Assembly (NCBI GenBank): GCA_964034945.1
Contig: OZ035963.1
Location: 62,469,182 to 62,533,181, forward strand
Reading direction: 5' to 3'
Length of the DNA: 64,000 nucleotides
Source of the DNA: Chrysopilus asiliformis
Taxonomy: Eukaryota > Arthropoda > Insecta > Diptera > Rhagionidae
In this document: piece after piece, positions 45,761-59,000 of the stretch
Layout of the letters: each line of letters begins with the position of its first letter
Numbering within the stretch: position 1 is the stretch's first letter
The notes under the pieces: model-generated
Told to the model about the DNA's origin: nothing
Databases searched by the model: none
Seen by the model: only the letters and a program-made list of their open reading frames with translations
Translations under genes and position numbers: made by a program

Positions 45761-45859
45761 TTTTTTGGGCGTTGCGTATCAAAAATAAAAGAGATAAATA
45801 TGTATTTTATTTTTTATGCTTTTATCTCGCTTTTATTGTTGTACACAGCGCCCAAAAAA
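45761..45859. mobile_element. MITE with TTTTTTGGGCG ends
   Basis: TTTTTTGGGCG-TTGCGTATCA at the left, the complement TGTACACAG-CGCCCAAAAAA at the right. The interior carries AGAGATAAATA and TTTATCTCGC, as in the element at 24384-24540. Confidence 0.6.
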
Positions 45860-46379
45860 TTATTTTTTCTTTTTAGCACATTTAAAAAAAAAAGCTGTTT
45901 GTTTTTTAAATTTTTGTCCTTTTTAGTCATTTTGTATTTAGTTAGTGTGACTAAAAATCAAAAATGACGCCTGTATTTCGTCACGATTATACGCTTTTTA
46001 GTCTTCGAATATATATCCTTGCCTTTGAGATATCCTTATGGACTTTTTAACTCAGAGTTGGATTCAGCGTCCCCAAAAATCCCCAGATGAGATTTTTTTT
46101 TTCCGAAAAATTTGAGGAAAAGGATAATCTACGTTATCTTTACAGGATCTTCCGTTATCCTTACCTATGTGTGCAAAATTTTAAAACCATAGGATGAGTG
46201 GAAGTGGCTCAAAATTACATTACAATATTTGACCCTGACAAACATACAGATACGAAAGCAAGCTAAATAAAAGCTTTTAAAAAGCAATCAATCTTAAATT
46301 TTATTGCATGATAAATGGTGCAGCACATTCAAGTTGGTATAAATCACATAATTATCTTGCATGCCGGAAATTGGTTTAA

Positions 46380-46556
46380 TTACCTGATTTCCTGAACTGA
46401 AATTGGACCATTTGGACGCCACAAAATATTATAGTGACCTTTAATGGAGTCAACCGAGAACATTGGTCTAGAAAAATTGACACCACGATAAGTCATTCGA
46501 CCATAGTATCTATTCTGACTGACCCACCCAAAAAAACATACGATTAAATTTAACTT
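46380..46556 (-). other. Exon-like open frame of unknown identity
   Basis: A 58-codon frame ending GAA-ATC-AGG-TAA (stop 46380-46382), preceded by a TATAG acceptor-like site and followed on the minus strand by ATTTCCGG... and AATAAA near 46296. Conceptual protein includes QNRYYGRMTYRGVNFSRP and ends NGPISVQEIR. A second frame further upstream on the same strand (about 46560-46728, with NEQMMISQQQRQQ) is also open, but I could not join the two with a proper intron. Not recognised; it could be a small gene, a relic or chance. Confidence 0.22.
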
Positions 46557-49500
46557 CTATAGCGAGGCAATAAAACTATAAACAAATTAGCAAAAACCAT
46601 AATTGAAATTCGAATGTTTAATGTTATTTGCTGTCGTTGTTGTTGTGATATCATCATCTGCTCGTTGGTTTTAAATTCAAGACCATACTTCCGATTTAAA
46701 CGCGAATTTAATATTGATGTGAATCTGCGAATTCATGCAAAATGTAAGTACAAGTTTTGTCTTTATTACAGTACAGTATTTATAATAATAACTTGGATTC
46801 TTTTCGTTTTTCAGAGATGACATGGTTTTTATTTCTATATTGTTGGGTGGTATTAAACAAGATTTGTGATTACCAAAAATTAGGAATCAAATAAAATCTC
46901 CAGTTTTAAAAGTGCTTGTTATATAAAAATGTGGTTTTCATTTTCCTGAAAATGTGGTTTTCATTTCTCATTTTTTTGCAGTGTACATGAAATTTGATAG
47001 GTAAATGATATGGGAGTTTCTGGTATGTTTGGTTGAAATAATGTTTGGTCTGGTGATTTAAGGAAGGATTTAAAATTTTCTGTAATTTCTTGTTAAAGGC
47101 CTTTTCTACAATATTTGATCTGCAAAACAGTAAATTCGATGTGCAAAAGGCAAAATTTGGGATAACAAAACGTGTAACAGTATTTTCCCAATTTTTAAAA
47201 ACCTCTTTTCTACATTCGTTTTTTATATTTACAAGACGTGATTCTAACAGTACTTTTTTTATTTCTTAAGACCGTTTTCACCACCAAAATGTTACTTTTA
47301 ATTTTCTGATTTTTGATTTTTGGGTACGGATAGTTTAAAATAAAAATTTGAAATCGAATATACGTTAGCTTCTAAAACAGTACAATTAGAAATTCAATTG
47401 ATGATCATATCACACTTTTTCCACACCAATAAAAGCTTATCAAACAAAAAAAAAAAAAGTCGTGCTACTGTTGGAACATTTTTTTCGCAACAAAGCGTAA
47501 GCATTTCACACATGCGCTGCACGGAGACATTCGATCTTCAAATGTTTTCATTTGAAAAAATGTTTCAACTGCACAAATAGAGGAACAACACAAATGGGTG
47601 AACCAGAAGAGTAACAACGAACCGGAGCAGTTCCGCAACAGTAACACCAAAGTTAAAGTTACTATGCATTATGTTGGGATATCTCTGCCATTTGGACAAA
47701 ACGCTGTACGAACCGATCTTATGCCCACTAATTTGAGACAGTTTGCCCCGAAGCACGATTGAATTGGGCTGGTTAGGATAGGAAGCTTCGCTTAACGCTG
47801 AAGCCAACTTAGTGGGATGACGTTATGTTTGTTCGTTGAGAGGGAGACATGGCCAGCATGTTGGTGACATTCAGATTTCAGTCGAGCTCAAACTGACTAT
47901 CGTGTCTCGCCTCATCGTTGCCCAACAAAGATCAGCGATTTCGACGTTATTTACTGGCTTCGAGAATTTCAACTTAGTTTGCGATATCATTCGGCCGAAA
48001 GAAGTCATGTTAATTAAACGATCCCGTCTAAATGATCCACGAGATTCGAGATCTAAGATAGTGGGTACTTGTTGATAGTGGTTCCGAGATTAGAATAGTG
48101 CAGTGCATTAGATAGAATGTAGTGTAAAAAAAGAGTTGATAAAAGTGAAATTCATATCCAATACTCAAAATAGTAAATAGAATAGCAATATTACTAGAGA
48201 TTCCAAGCTTCCTGTAACAAAGGGATCTCGTGACAGTGTTTGGAAGTGAAATAAAAGTTCTGTTCTTGAGAAATCAAACATCTGATGAATGCGCAGAATT
48301 ATTCAGGTGTTTTTTTTAATACTTTTTGTTCGAATGATTAACACACCTTCGTCATTTGAAACCTGGATGAATCTTCTGGTCGGTTTTTAAAAACCAGTAG
48401 CTCGATCGACGTTCGTCATCAACAACATTACCTGTAGTAGCGAATATACAGTAGACTGTATAGGAGTAGGAGGAGGGTTACTGAAGCGCGGCCTCACCAG
48501 TGAATTACTCATCGCCTTTTCATTTCCAAAGTTTCAGCGAATGAATCGTGAGTAACTATTGGGATTCATTGTTTGCTATTTAGTTTATTAAAACCAGTAG
48601 AGAACCGAACCATTGAAAACATTTTCATTCAACTGACTTTGGCCTACTGTCTTTTCATTTCATAGCTATTTAATGATTCCGCAATGATTTTATCGGTATT
48701 CGATGGTAAAATAAAATTGCATTCGGAAATTCAAAGTAAATTAATTGCTGAAGGTAATTCCAGGAAGCTATCGATTGTTGGTAACGATTTTTCTGTGGAT
48801 TCAGTTGAATTTTTGGCTAATTTTTTTGTTGTTGTTAAATTAGCAGAAAATAGACAGTCAGGAATTTTTAAAATCACGGATAACCGCGTCTATTTTGATA
48901 AAAGTTTTAAAGAAAAAATTTGTTTTAGTTTTTTTGAAAGCTGATAAGATTTTTTTTGGAATATGAATTTAAAAAAATAAATTCAAATACAAGAATTAGA
49001 AAAAATTAAAGTTTTGCAGTAATGTTACTTGAAATATTTTAAAAACCCCGCTTATTAATCGCAAACTTTTATTTTCACACCTAATTTTAAATTAGAATAC
49101 TGAGATTTGTTCGAAAACCTTGTGATGCTAATTTTTTCTTTGAAAATAATATATATAGCAGTCCTCTCCGCTTAATTGCACAATCAATTTGCAATTTGTG
49201 AAATTTTTAGGCATTGATAAAATCACAACTATAATTTTTTTATGGTTGTTATCTTATATAGTGACTTGCCTGATAGGTAAAAAGTAAGAAAATTTCTTTT
49301 CAATGAGCAAAATTCTACTAATTCTTTTTTCCCTCATAATAAAAAGATTTATTCGATTTTAAAAAAAAACAGTATTTCGTTTCTAAAAAAATTGTTTAGT
49401 CTTCAAAGATTTAATTAGACTGTTGAACTGCAATTGGGATTTCATTCAATATTCCGGTTGAAGTTTTCAAATGAGTGAACAGAATTTTCTCAATTTTTCG

Positions 49501-51335
49501 GTTGTAACTCAGCAGATTTTTCACTAAAGCCGGTTGCAATTATGCGGGTATTTTTCGATGCTTTTTTAATAATACGAGTGTTTGTGTGATTCCTTCAGAT
49601 ATTAAATAAAATTTCAATCGTCCCTGCTCAATCATCCCTGCTCAATCGTCCCTGATTCTTACCCCCATATTGCGCTATTTTTTAAAATTAAAAATAACAA
49701 AATTATTGTGCATAAAACATATACTAGGCCACGTAAAAAATAAAAACCTTAAAGTCGTTAGAATTGTTTTCTAGATTAAATTTGAAAGAATCGGAAATAC
49801 AATGTCTTAAAAAAACTAAATTTTCTGCACTATAAGCCATTTTTTAAAGGTTTTTTTCCTCCCAGTCTGATTTGTCCATGACCAGCCTGATTCGCATAAA
49901 TTCGTCCATGACCGTGATTCGCCTAAAACCATTAGTATTAAATTTTTCTTGAAATTGAAAAAAAGTCCTTGGTAAAAAAAAAGAAATTATTATGCTATGC
50001 AGCTATGCTTCCAAATAATGTCGAAAATTTAGCACAACCGTAAAATCAAACGCGATGCAAACATGTGGAATGGTGTTAAAGCGGCAATTTATGTTTTTGA
50101 AACATATGCGACAACTAATATTAGTAAATAGAATTCGATGCGCATTCCTACACTGATTTTCACGTGTTTTTGAAAAACCTTACTTGGTTTTTTAGCCAAA
50201 TTCTGGATGCTCACCATCACAGTGCGCACCAGCACTTAAAATTGCGTCCTTTTTGACGTAAAATTTAACCAAATCTTAACGCTTAATCATTAAATACTAA
50301 ATTTAAAATCTTTCATAGAAATTACGCAAGAATCTTGCGATTAACATTCATAAATTCATAATTTAATATACCTTTCAAACCTAATAAATATAATTGAACC
50401 GAACCCCATTGGATATTTACGCATTACATTATACTGGCTGGTGATGGCGATGAAGATGATGATGCACAACTTGAATGAAACATCCATCCACTTAAATGAC
50501 TTCCAAGATAAATGACCAAAATTGTGTTTTTCACTAATTTGCAGCTACACCCAAGCGCCTTTTTAAAGATCGGGTGAAAATAAGAACAAAACAATGATTT
50601 GTGAACATCGGGGAGGGAGAAAAACGATAATAAATTACAGTAAAATTGGTGGTAAAATGGGGTGCATGGTATCTTATAACATGACGGTTGAGCTGCTAAA
50701 TGGCGCGTATATAGAATTTAAGTCCGTATCATTCGATATGAGGCGAACTGGTGGTGATTGCTGATGCTAACTGCCCTCATATATTGTTTTTTTTTTAAAA
50801 AGATACATCCATTCATGTCGCTTAAATTAGTACCAATTAAATTTTGTTGGAAGAGGTCAATATGGTTAAATATGAAAGAGCAAATAACTCCTAACAATCG
50901 ATTTTTATCGTTTAATCGTCTCGTAATAATATTCTAACTGATGTTTGCTTAACTCGCTCGCTCGCTTCGGTGGTATTGGGGTTAATATATTTTTTTGTTT
51001 ATTCAAAATGAAATTATTTGAGAAGTTAATCATCGATTTATTGAACTTCCTTTTTACCATTGAAGAGTCACCATTGCAGATTTTTTGGGAAGTAGTTGTT
51101 TTAATTATTTCTTTCTGAGAAATATTTCAATCTTGATTGTTGTATACGTTGTATAAACACCAAAAAAAATTAGAAATTACTTTCTGAACAAGGTTTGTCC
51201 TTATAAAAACATCGGGTTCAACTGTAACAAATTTGATAACCAGTATTTTTTTAATGTCAGATGCTTATCTGCAAAGTTTTTTATTTAGCACAGAAAACTA
51301 CATCCCAATCGGCGGAACGGTTGAGAAGCTATTAA

Positions 51336-51563
51336 CCCTATTCCTGTCAGGCTGTGACTGTGAGTCACTATTCAATTTCGAACCAATATAGATGATTTAA
51401 TACATGTTTTAACGCAAAATCAATTTAATGTATTTTATTATTGGTCACTACGCTACTGTTATATAGAATAAATTTTATGTTTTTTTGTTAAATTGATTTT
51501 GCGTTAAAACATGTATTAAATCATCTATATTGGTTCGAAATTCACAGCCTGACAGGAATAGGG
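51336..51563. mobile_element. piggyBac-like MITE with TTAA flanks and very long inverted ends
   Basis: TTAA at 51332-51335 and 51564-51567. Ends CCCTATTCCTGTCAGGCTGT are exactly mirrored. Further inside, more than 50 bp (TTCGAACCAATATAGATGAT and on) are also perfectly inverted, interrupted only by about a dozen extra bases in the left arm. Only a ~75-bp loop is unpaired. Confidence 0.85.
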
Positions 51564-51701
51564 TTAAGCGAGAATGTCAAAGGAGAGGGAAATGTAGAGT
51601 ATCTCTACCTGTGTAAAATATTTGATGGAAATCGGCCCAGCCATTTTCGCGTCGGATTAAACTTACAAATACAGACAGCTAAACCAAAATTACAATTTCA
51701 T

Positions 51702-52105
51702 TATAGTAAAACCTGGAGTGGTATTCCGTAACTTGTTTCAAGCGTTTGGTTCGCGTTAGAAGAAATAGTAGCATTCGCTGTCTTTGTTCCGACCAAGATA
51801 AATGATAGGGCGAAAAAGAGATCGCGAACACTACTTTTTCTTCTAACTCGAAACAAACGCTTGAAACAAATTAGGAAATATAACTCCTGTATAAGCCGGA
51901 AATCTCCCTATTTTGAAGACATCTTTCATAGAAAATTAACCTGGATAAGCCAGTACTCGGGCATATTTTTTTCTTTAGGTAAAGAGCGCAAATCTGGTGC
52001 TCGTAATAAATGTTTTATAGTTCAATCTGTGTAACCCGGAAACCTTCCTAAGCCTGACAAATTTCCTGGTCCCGCGCGAGTCTGACTTATACAGGTTTTA
52101 CTATA
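51702..52105. mobile_element. MITE with TATAGTAAAACCTG ends, interrupted by another MITE
   Basis: TATAGTAAAACCTG (51702-51715) and its exact complement at the right end, where TATAAGTCAGACTCGCG continues inward. Inner copies (CCTGGATAAGCCAG, CCTGTATAAGCCGG) repeat the end motif, as in pogo/Tigger-type short elements. The element at 51724-51877 sits inside it. Confidence 0.6.
51724..51877. mobile_element. Nested MITE with ~47-bp inverted ends
   Basis: TTCCGTAACTTGTTTCAAGC...TTAGAAGAAA...AGTAG and the near-exact complement CTACTTTTTCTTCTAA...GCTTGAAACAAATTAGGAA, spacer about 60 bp. Confidence 0.75.
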
Positions 52106-53042
52106 TATGGAATTTTGTAGATTTTATTTTCATAATTCTTTTTTCACGAAGGTTGACCTGTAGATGTCTGTAGAAATTGTCAAATATTCTTGTAGATTAA
52201 AATGTTTAAATAAAAAATCTGTTGATTAAAATTTTCAAATTATCCTCATGCAGTTTTAATTTCTCAAAGAACTTATGCAAAGAATTTCTTTGTGCTCAAA
52301 ATAAGCATCGTGCGATAAGCCTGCATCTTCCAAATGAATCACAGCATCTCTAATCATCTGATTTTTTTTGTATTATTTTTATTGCACATCTTAAATCGAG
52401 TCATTTATAAAAACCACTGTGACGCCGGCTCCGGAAATTTCCACAGTCATTTTTGAAGAATTTTTCCAACCGCATTTAAAAACCGGTTTAATACGAAAAT
52501 TACCTGAAGGTAATTTAGTATAAGTCATAGGAAAAGAAAATTTAAATACCTACACGAGTATATCTGCGACACGATTAAAGAAAAGGTCGAGTATTAAGAA
52601 AACAGTAAAGTTTAGGATATCAACCAATATTTAGATATTCTTCAAAACGATTTTTGTGTACAAAACGATTTTGGTGCCTTCATTTAAATGATGAAGTCGT
52701 TTAATGTATTTCAACTGTCGCCCTTAACGATCTTTGTAATTGACCCTCGCAAACTTTGAATTTATGGACGAGTCAAACAAATTTCATGTTTCATTTAATC
52801 GAGCAATTAATTCCATTTTATCTGTGCCAGAATCGAAATAGAGTAGTTCTTTGCTGGAAATTCATTCAGAAAACGGAATTGTTTGGAAAAAATAACGAAA
52901 AACCCTTCTAAAAAAATACATTTTTCACACACAATATTAATTAAAATTTAAAATCGTTAGATGCTCTTGAACTAAAAAAATGTTAATTTCATTCTTAACT
53001 AATGATGTTTTAATGATTTATATTTCTTTTTTGTTACAGAAT

Positions 53043-56000
53043 ATGGATATGTATCAGACTGAATTAAATACTTTCGCTCTAAACACAATATCATCGCCAC
53101 AGACGTGGTCTGTTACGACTGATAATTTACTCAACGATTCTGAAAATTCAATTGACAATCAAAATGAAATTAACAGGTGAGTGAGTAATTCTGGGAAAAA
53201 TAATAACAATGTTTTTATTCGATAAGTAAATTTATCGAGAGGAAAACAGAGCTTTTTTGTTCAGTATCTGACACAGTTGTATTGTAACCTGCAATAATAT
53301 CGAAAATGCAAATAAAAAGATGAAAATTTGTAAACAATTCACCGAAAGTAAAATGTTTGCCTTTGTGTGGTGAATTTAAAAAAAATTACCTAAACTTTGT
53401 CGGCTAAATTCGTTTCATGTAGGTATTTAAGAACATTTTCTAAATTGAGTCTTTTAGAAGAAATTAAAAATGGTTTCTTTTTGTCAGATTCATTCTACTT
53501 CTGGAAATACGAAAAAGATAACCTCAGTTTTAGGATTAAATTTGGAAAAGCCATGCATTTTTAAGAAATCTAGGCTGAAAAATTAATGGATAATGAATTT
53601 AATGAAATTTGCTGACCATGAATTAACAAAATAAAAAGAAAATGTGAAATGCGAAAAAAATCTTTTATAGAATAATGGATTTCTATGAAAAATTCAAGTT
53701 TGAGCATCTTTCAGGAATAAATTTCAGAATTTTGTGTTATAGTGCAACATGAATTTAGTTTTGAACAATAAAATTCGCAGAATAAAGTGTCAGATGTAAA
53801 CGGCACCTTACAACAAAGCATTATAAATACTGTTCGGAGATTGTTCAGGAGATATTTTAAATAGTTGTCAAAATTCGTCACCTAAAAACTCCATTAACAT
53901 TGTGGTTGGTAGCAGCAACCACAGAGGTCGCTTTGGGGTCGCTGCGACCGACCAAAATGTCTTAAAACTGATGAGAATTTTAAGCGCGACGTATACTTTA
54001 TATTTTTTTTTTGTTACTTGGAAGGTTTTCAATTTTTTTTAACGGAAAAGAACTTGTAAAACATTGTTTACTTGCACGAGTTTTACCCAAAAAGACTTTA
54101 CAAAATAGAATTCAAAACTTGAACAAATTTTAATCATGTCAATATGATAATCCAGATATGATTCCTTCAAATTCAAAGCAAAACTCAAATTAACTGATGT
54201 GCGATAACAGAAAGAATGTGCGATAAGCAACCAAGTAATCGGTAATGTAAATACTATAGAAAAAAATGTATATTACTGCTAGCTGTTATACAGCCAACAG
54301 GAATACCAGCGACCTGATAGAACCTAAAATAGAAAAAAGGGTGTAAACTCCCCTTTCATAGAGAGTGGGGAAGATTCCGCTATTAAGGTGATATTAAAAA
54401 CGTTTGATATCATTTAAAAAAATTGCTTTATTGTTTTTTCCGCACTTCCATATCAATTACGCGGTGGTTATCAGGAAATCATGGTCCTCAGCATGGGGGA
54501 ATCAAAACCAAATCGCTTCAAATACTGACGACTACATACATGATTTTTTTTAATGACCACAAAGCCTGTGATAAGCCTTGAGTGTCACCATTGAAATAAC
54601 GAGGGTTTTATCAAAGTATTTCGCTATGCTTTGCCTTTAGATACTGATTTGACACGTTCAAATGCATTTAGGCTTGACCATAGATAAAACAAACTGAATT
54701 AAGTGTTGAAAATATTTATTAAAGTGTATCAAAACACATTTAAAAATTACACTTGTGAATGGAGCTGGAGCGCTTTTTTATACATAAATTATTAACCCCT
54801 TTTTGAAAGTGGGACCGAAAAGTACAATGCTTTTCATGTGTCTGATTGACAATTTATATGTCTTAAATTGAATGTAATACAATTTAAACATAAATTATAG
54901 TTTTTATTAAGCTTTTTGAGCATTTTTTTTATTATTAGAAAAATATTATTTTTAAAGTCAATAAGATTTTCTGAGGTATGATTTAAAAAAATGATGATTA
55001 TATTAAACTGGTTCTATTTACTGATAAGTTGCATTCTCAGCTCTTATCGGTGATAAGCGATACACATTTTCCTTGAAATTTTTAATCAGTTTTGTAAATT
55101 TATAGAAAATAGAGCGATTTATTTATTTCCTTTAGTCAAATATGATAACTAGGGTTGTGGGAAACTCGAGAGATTAAAGCAATGAAAGCATTTTGCATAT
55201 TTAGACGATTTCGTAATAGAATAGATCAATTTCAATATTTAGTTTATGATCTAAGAAGGGAATGTTGGCTCAAAAAATAAAGTAAAATTAAGAACAAATC
55301 AGACATAGTAATCGATTTCCTTTTTCCCCTTGAAGAAGTTTTTCGCAAACGAGTCCCAAAGATAAAAGGATTTCAAATGTATGAGTTTTGACAAAACTTT
55401 TCGATATAATTTTATTTTCATTTCAATTGGAATAACTTTAAAAAAATGCAAATGTTGCCACAAAAATTAATTGCAAAAGTTTTACCCCCGGCTAGTCTTT
55501 TTGCAAGTAAAACACCAAAAAATTTACCCCGAAAACATTTTTTTTTACTGAAAAAGGCATCAATTTTTCAAATTTTATGTATTTGTACACTTGATTTAAA
55601 TGATTAGCTAACAGCAAAATTTTCTGCAGTCGATACGAGGCCTTAAATTAGAATTCCACGATTGCCCTCTGATTACAGTGTGGTTCTGAAAAAGTAAAAA
55701 AAATCATTAGTTAAAAAAAGCAGAAAAAAGGTTATAAAAAGCGATTTATAAAATCAGAAAGAACAAAAAAATCTCTCCAATGTTGGCCAAATGTGTGTTA
55801 AAAATCGTTAAAAATTGTAACTTAAAATTGAAATTTATAATTTTTTTTTCTCAGATTTTCACGTCCATTACTGACATTTGCTGCCACAATGACAATACTT
55901 ATAATGATAACTGGAATATTTGGCAACTTATTAACAGTCATTGCATTACTAAAATGTCCAAAAGTTAGAAATGTTGCAGCTGCCTTCATTATCAGGTATT

Positions 56001-59000
56001 TAATTATTTAATTTTTTTATCCAGTCTTTTTGTTTTAATAGCCATTCATAAAATACGTCTCGCAATATTTTGTGTTTTTTTGGATCCTCTTCTTCTCTGT
56101 CACATCTTGTCACAATTTTTTTGTAAGAAATTTAATACCATTTTTACAATTCCCCCTCTTCGTTCTCTTCAAACGCGTGACGTATTTTTTGGATAGCTAT
56201 GAAAAATGGAAAAATGTAAATCTTGTGATTTTAAAAATTTATTTCTTTCTCCCTTTTCAGTTTATGTATTGCGGATTGCATATTCTGCAGTATTGTGCTT
56301 CCATTCAATGCATTTCGATTTATTCAAGGGACATGGACACATGGCGAAACACTTTGTCGAGTTATTCCATTTATTCAGTATGGAAATATTGGAGTTTCTT
56401 TGCTGTGCATTGCAATGATTACGATAAATCGGTGGGTATAAGAACTTCTTTTTTGTAAAAAAAATCGAATGCCTTGAATCCACATAAAATCAGAGAAAAC
56501 TTTTTCAAAGGACGTTCAAGAACTTAGCCTTGCTACTTACAAGAAACGCCACTGTAATAAATTTCAAGTCTCTAGCTCAATCTTTTCGAAAGTTATGGTG
56601 TTCACGGACGGAGAGACGGTTAAACGGACGGACACGCGAAAATCAAAATCTTTTGTCATACAAAATACCATGGTGTAGTTAATTTTTGTGTCCGACAATT
56701 GGTTAGAAGCGTTACAAACGGTATGGTAAATCTAATAATTCTCATATAAACTATAAAAACACAAATTTTACGAATTCCGGGTGTTTCTGCTTCCGAAATG
56801 ACTCTTTGAGAGCAAAATTTCTGTGATTTTTTCAGTGGAAACAAGGCATAAGACTATATTTTGGTTAGACACTATTTTTGCTTGGCCACTAAGATGTGGA
56901 CAGCATTGTTCAGGACATTTTTGAGGTCTTGGAGAAAAATGTCCTGAAAAATGCTGTCTCATCTCCGTCATTTTTGTCCTAAGGAGATTCTCAAAGTCGT
57001 TGAGATTTCATATGAAACAAAAAATTACCTGAACATAAAAAAGGATAAAATTCAATGGTTTTTTTTTGTGTTTTTTAGGTACATAATGATAACTCATCAC
57101 TCATCATATTCCCGAATTTACAAACAGCACTGGATTGGTTTGATGATAGCTTTCTGCTGGATCTTCTCGTACGGCATGCAGTTGCCGACATTCTTCCAAG
57201 TTTGGGGTACATTTGGATACGACAAAAATCTAGGCACATGTTCGATATTAAAGGACGCCAATGGCCGAAGTAGCAAAACGGTACTCTTCATAATTGCTTT
57301 TCTCATACCCTGCCTTATAATCATCGGATGTTACGCAAGAATATTTTGGGTCGTTCACAAATCGGAGCTCCGTTTACGCCAACATGCGACCAAACAGAAC
57401 TCAATTCCGAATAATATGCGGCCGTCAGTGTCGGCGGGTGATTCTCGAATATCATCAACATCCTATGATGAAAATAGTGTAACTGATAAGAGATCGGGAG
57501 GCATCACAAGACAGAAATCAATTGGAAGCAATATCAACAATATCAAGGGTCGCCGCAATGAATGGAGGATTACCAAAATGGTTCTAGCCATATTTTTATC
57601 GTTTGTTGCGTGCTACTTGCCTATTACGGTTATCAAAATAGCCGATAAGGATGTCCGATATCCAGGATTTCATATTTTCGGTTACATTATGCTGTATTTA
57701 TCGTCCTGCATTAATCCCATTATCTACGTTATTATGAACAAACAATATAGGCAGGCGTACAAAACCGTCTTAACATGTTCACCCGCCAGGCTTTTGGCCT
57801 ATACGAATGGCAGCAGCCATGGTGGTAAGTAGCAAATCATATCTTGATTTATACGTTTTTAAGTATACTATCATAGACTCATAATATATGTTACCATATT
57901 GCTGTGAAATTTAGTAGCCATTTAGATTTATGTATGTTTGAATGTACTTTTCCTTATCTCTGCAAATGTTTTGTTAAGTTAGATTTTAAGTGTGTCACCT
58001 AGAGTGGCAAAGAGTCAGTGAAATGACTTAATGATTGTTTATTTCAATTTGTCACTTAACTGTTTAAGGTAAAAGACCTGAATCAGTGCATTTAGTGTGC
58101 AGTGATGTAATGCAGAATAGAATCATAGCTAGAAGTTTTTCTTCTTAGAAATTCTTTTGAAATTCTCTTTGTGTTAATTGATGAGTAACACAATTTCGCA
58201 CGTGAAATCTCATTCTAGTCAGAGAACCTCTAATTAGCTGACAAGGTGTGAGGAATAGACTATAAATAATATTTAACATTTCTTTAGGTTCTCAAAAAAA
58301 CAAAAAAATCTCTGACTTGCAAGGAATTTTCGTCTCAATTTGGAGGCAAATGTAAGAAAAATTTAATGAATTGTCGTGCAATGTTCATTTTGTAAGATTA
58401 TTTGGGGTAAGATTTGTTATCTAAATAGAATTAGCTCGCTAAAAAAACTTATTTCAACTCAAAAAATTGTTTCGGGCATGTTAGTTAAATTTTTTCTCCA
58501 GGAAATTGTTTGTATTGCATGAATGTACATATTTTAATGTAAATATTTCTTCTCATTAAACATTTACGACTCATGTAAACAAATTTTCAACTATATTATC
58601 AATTTTTGTAAATTTTCGCCAAATTCTTTATAAAACCAACCGTTTTCTATGCAATTGAATAAGAAAAACGGCCAAAATATGCTTTTCATGCTAATGGTTG
58701 TAACATGACGATATATCAAAAAGTATGTTTTCACCAACCAAACCACTGCCGGATTCTTATTCAGCAACATGAAATTACCCAAAAATTTCTTATATCAAGC
58801 GCACCAAAATGAGTGTCGGCCTGTGTCATCTTCAAGTGTCTTGAATTTCACTTGTATCTGTCTGTTTTACATTGCTTTCACTATTGAAAATGTACAAAGA
58901 TTATCGAAATATTTAAAAAAAAGAATGTAAAAATTTAAATTGCACTGAAAAACTTTTTTTTTGGAAATGTTATAAGAACAATTAGAATCCTCTTTAGCTT

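Larger units (their letters stand above)
43700..53042. other. 9.3-kb gene-poor region upstream of the moody-like gene
   Basis: Contains palindromes and MITEs listed separately, a short triplicate of CAATCGTCCCTGCT (49615-49654) and an unusual less AT-rich block at 47460-48560. That block begins TGTTGGAACA, includes AATAAAAG near 48250 and ends in a candidate donor ATC/GTGAGT at 48549; it may be a solo LTR, a 5' UTR exon, or both in succession. An exon-like minus-strand frame is at 46380-46556. No gene can be asserted. The 5' UTR and promoter of the moody-like gene should lie here, since its ATG is 3 bases after a splice acceptor. Confidence 0.5.

Noticed and set aside
48684..48944. 86-codon frame starting MILSVFDGKIKLHSEIQ
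   Set aside because: Plausible composition but single, without recognisable family, promoter or poly(A) context; kept out as a gene.
49150..49670. Possible pogo/Tigger-like MITE (CAGTCCTCTCCGCTTAATTG at the left, GTCCCTGCTCAATC at the right)
   Set aside because: The phrases resemble such ends but I could not pair two convincing inverted termini.
56072..56458. 128-codon frame overlapping moody-like exon 3
   Set aside because: It is another phase of the exon plus intron; the receptor frame with TM2-TM3 is clearly the real one.
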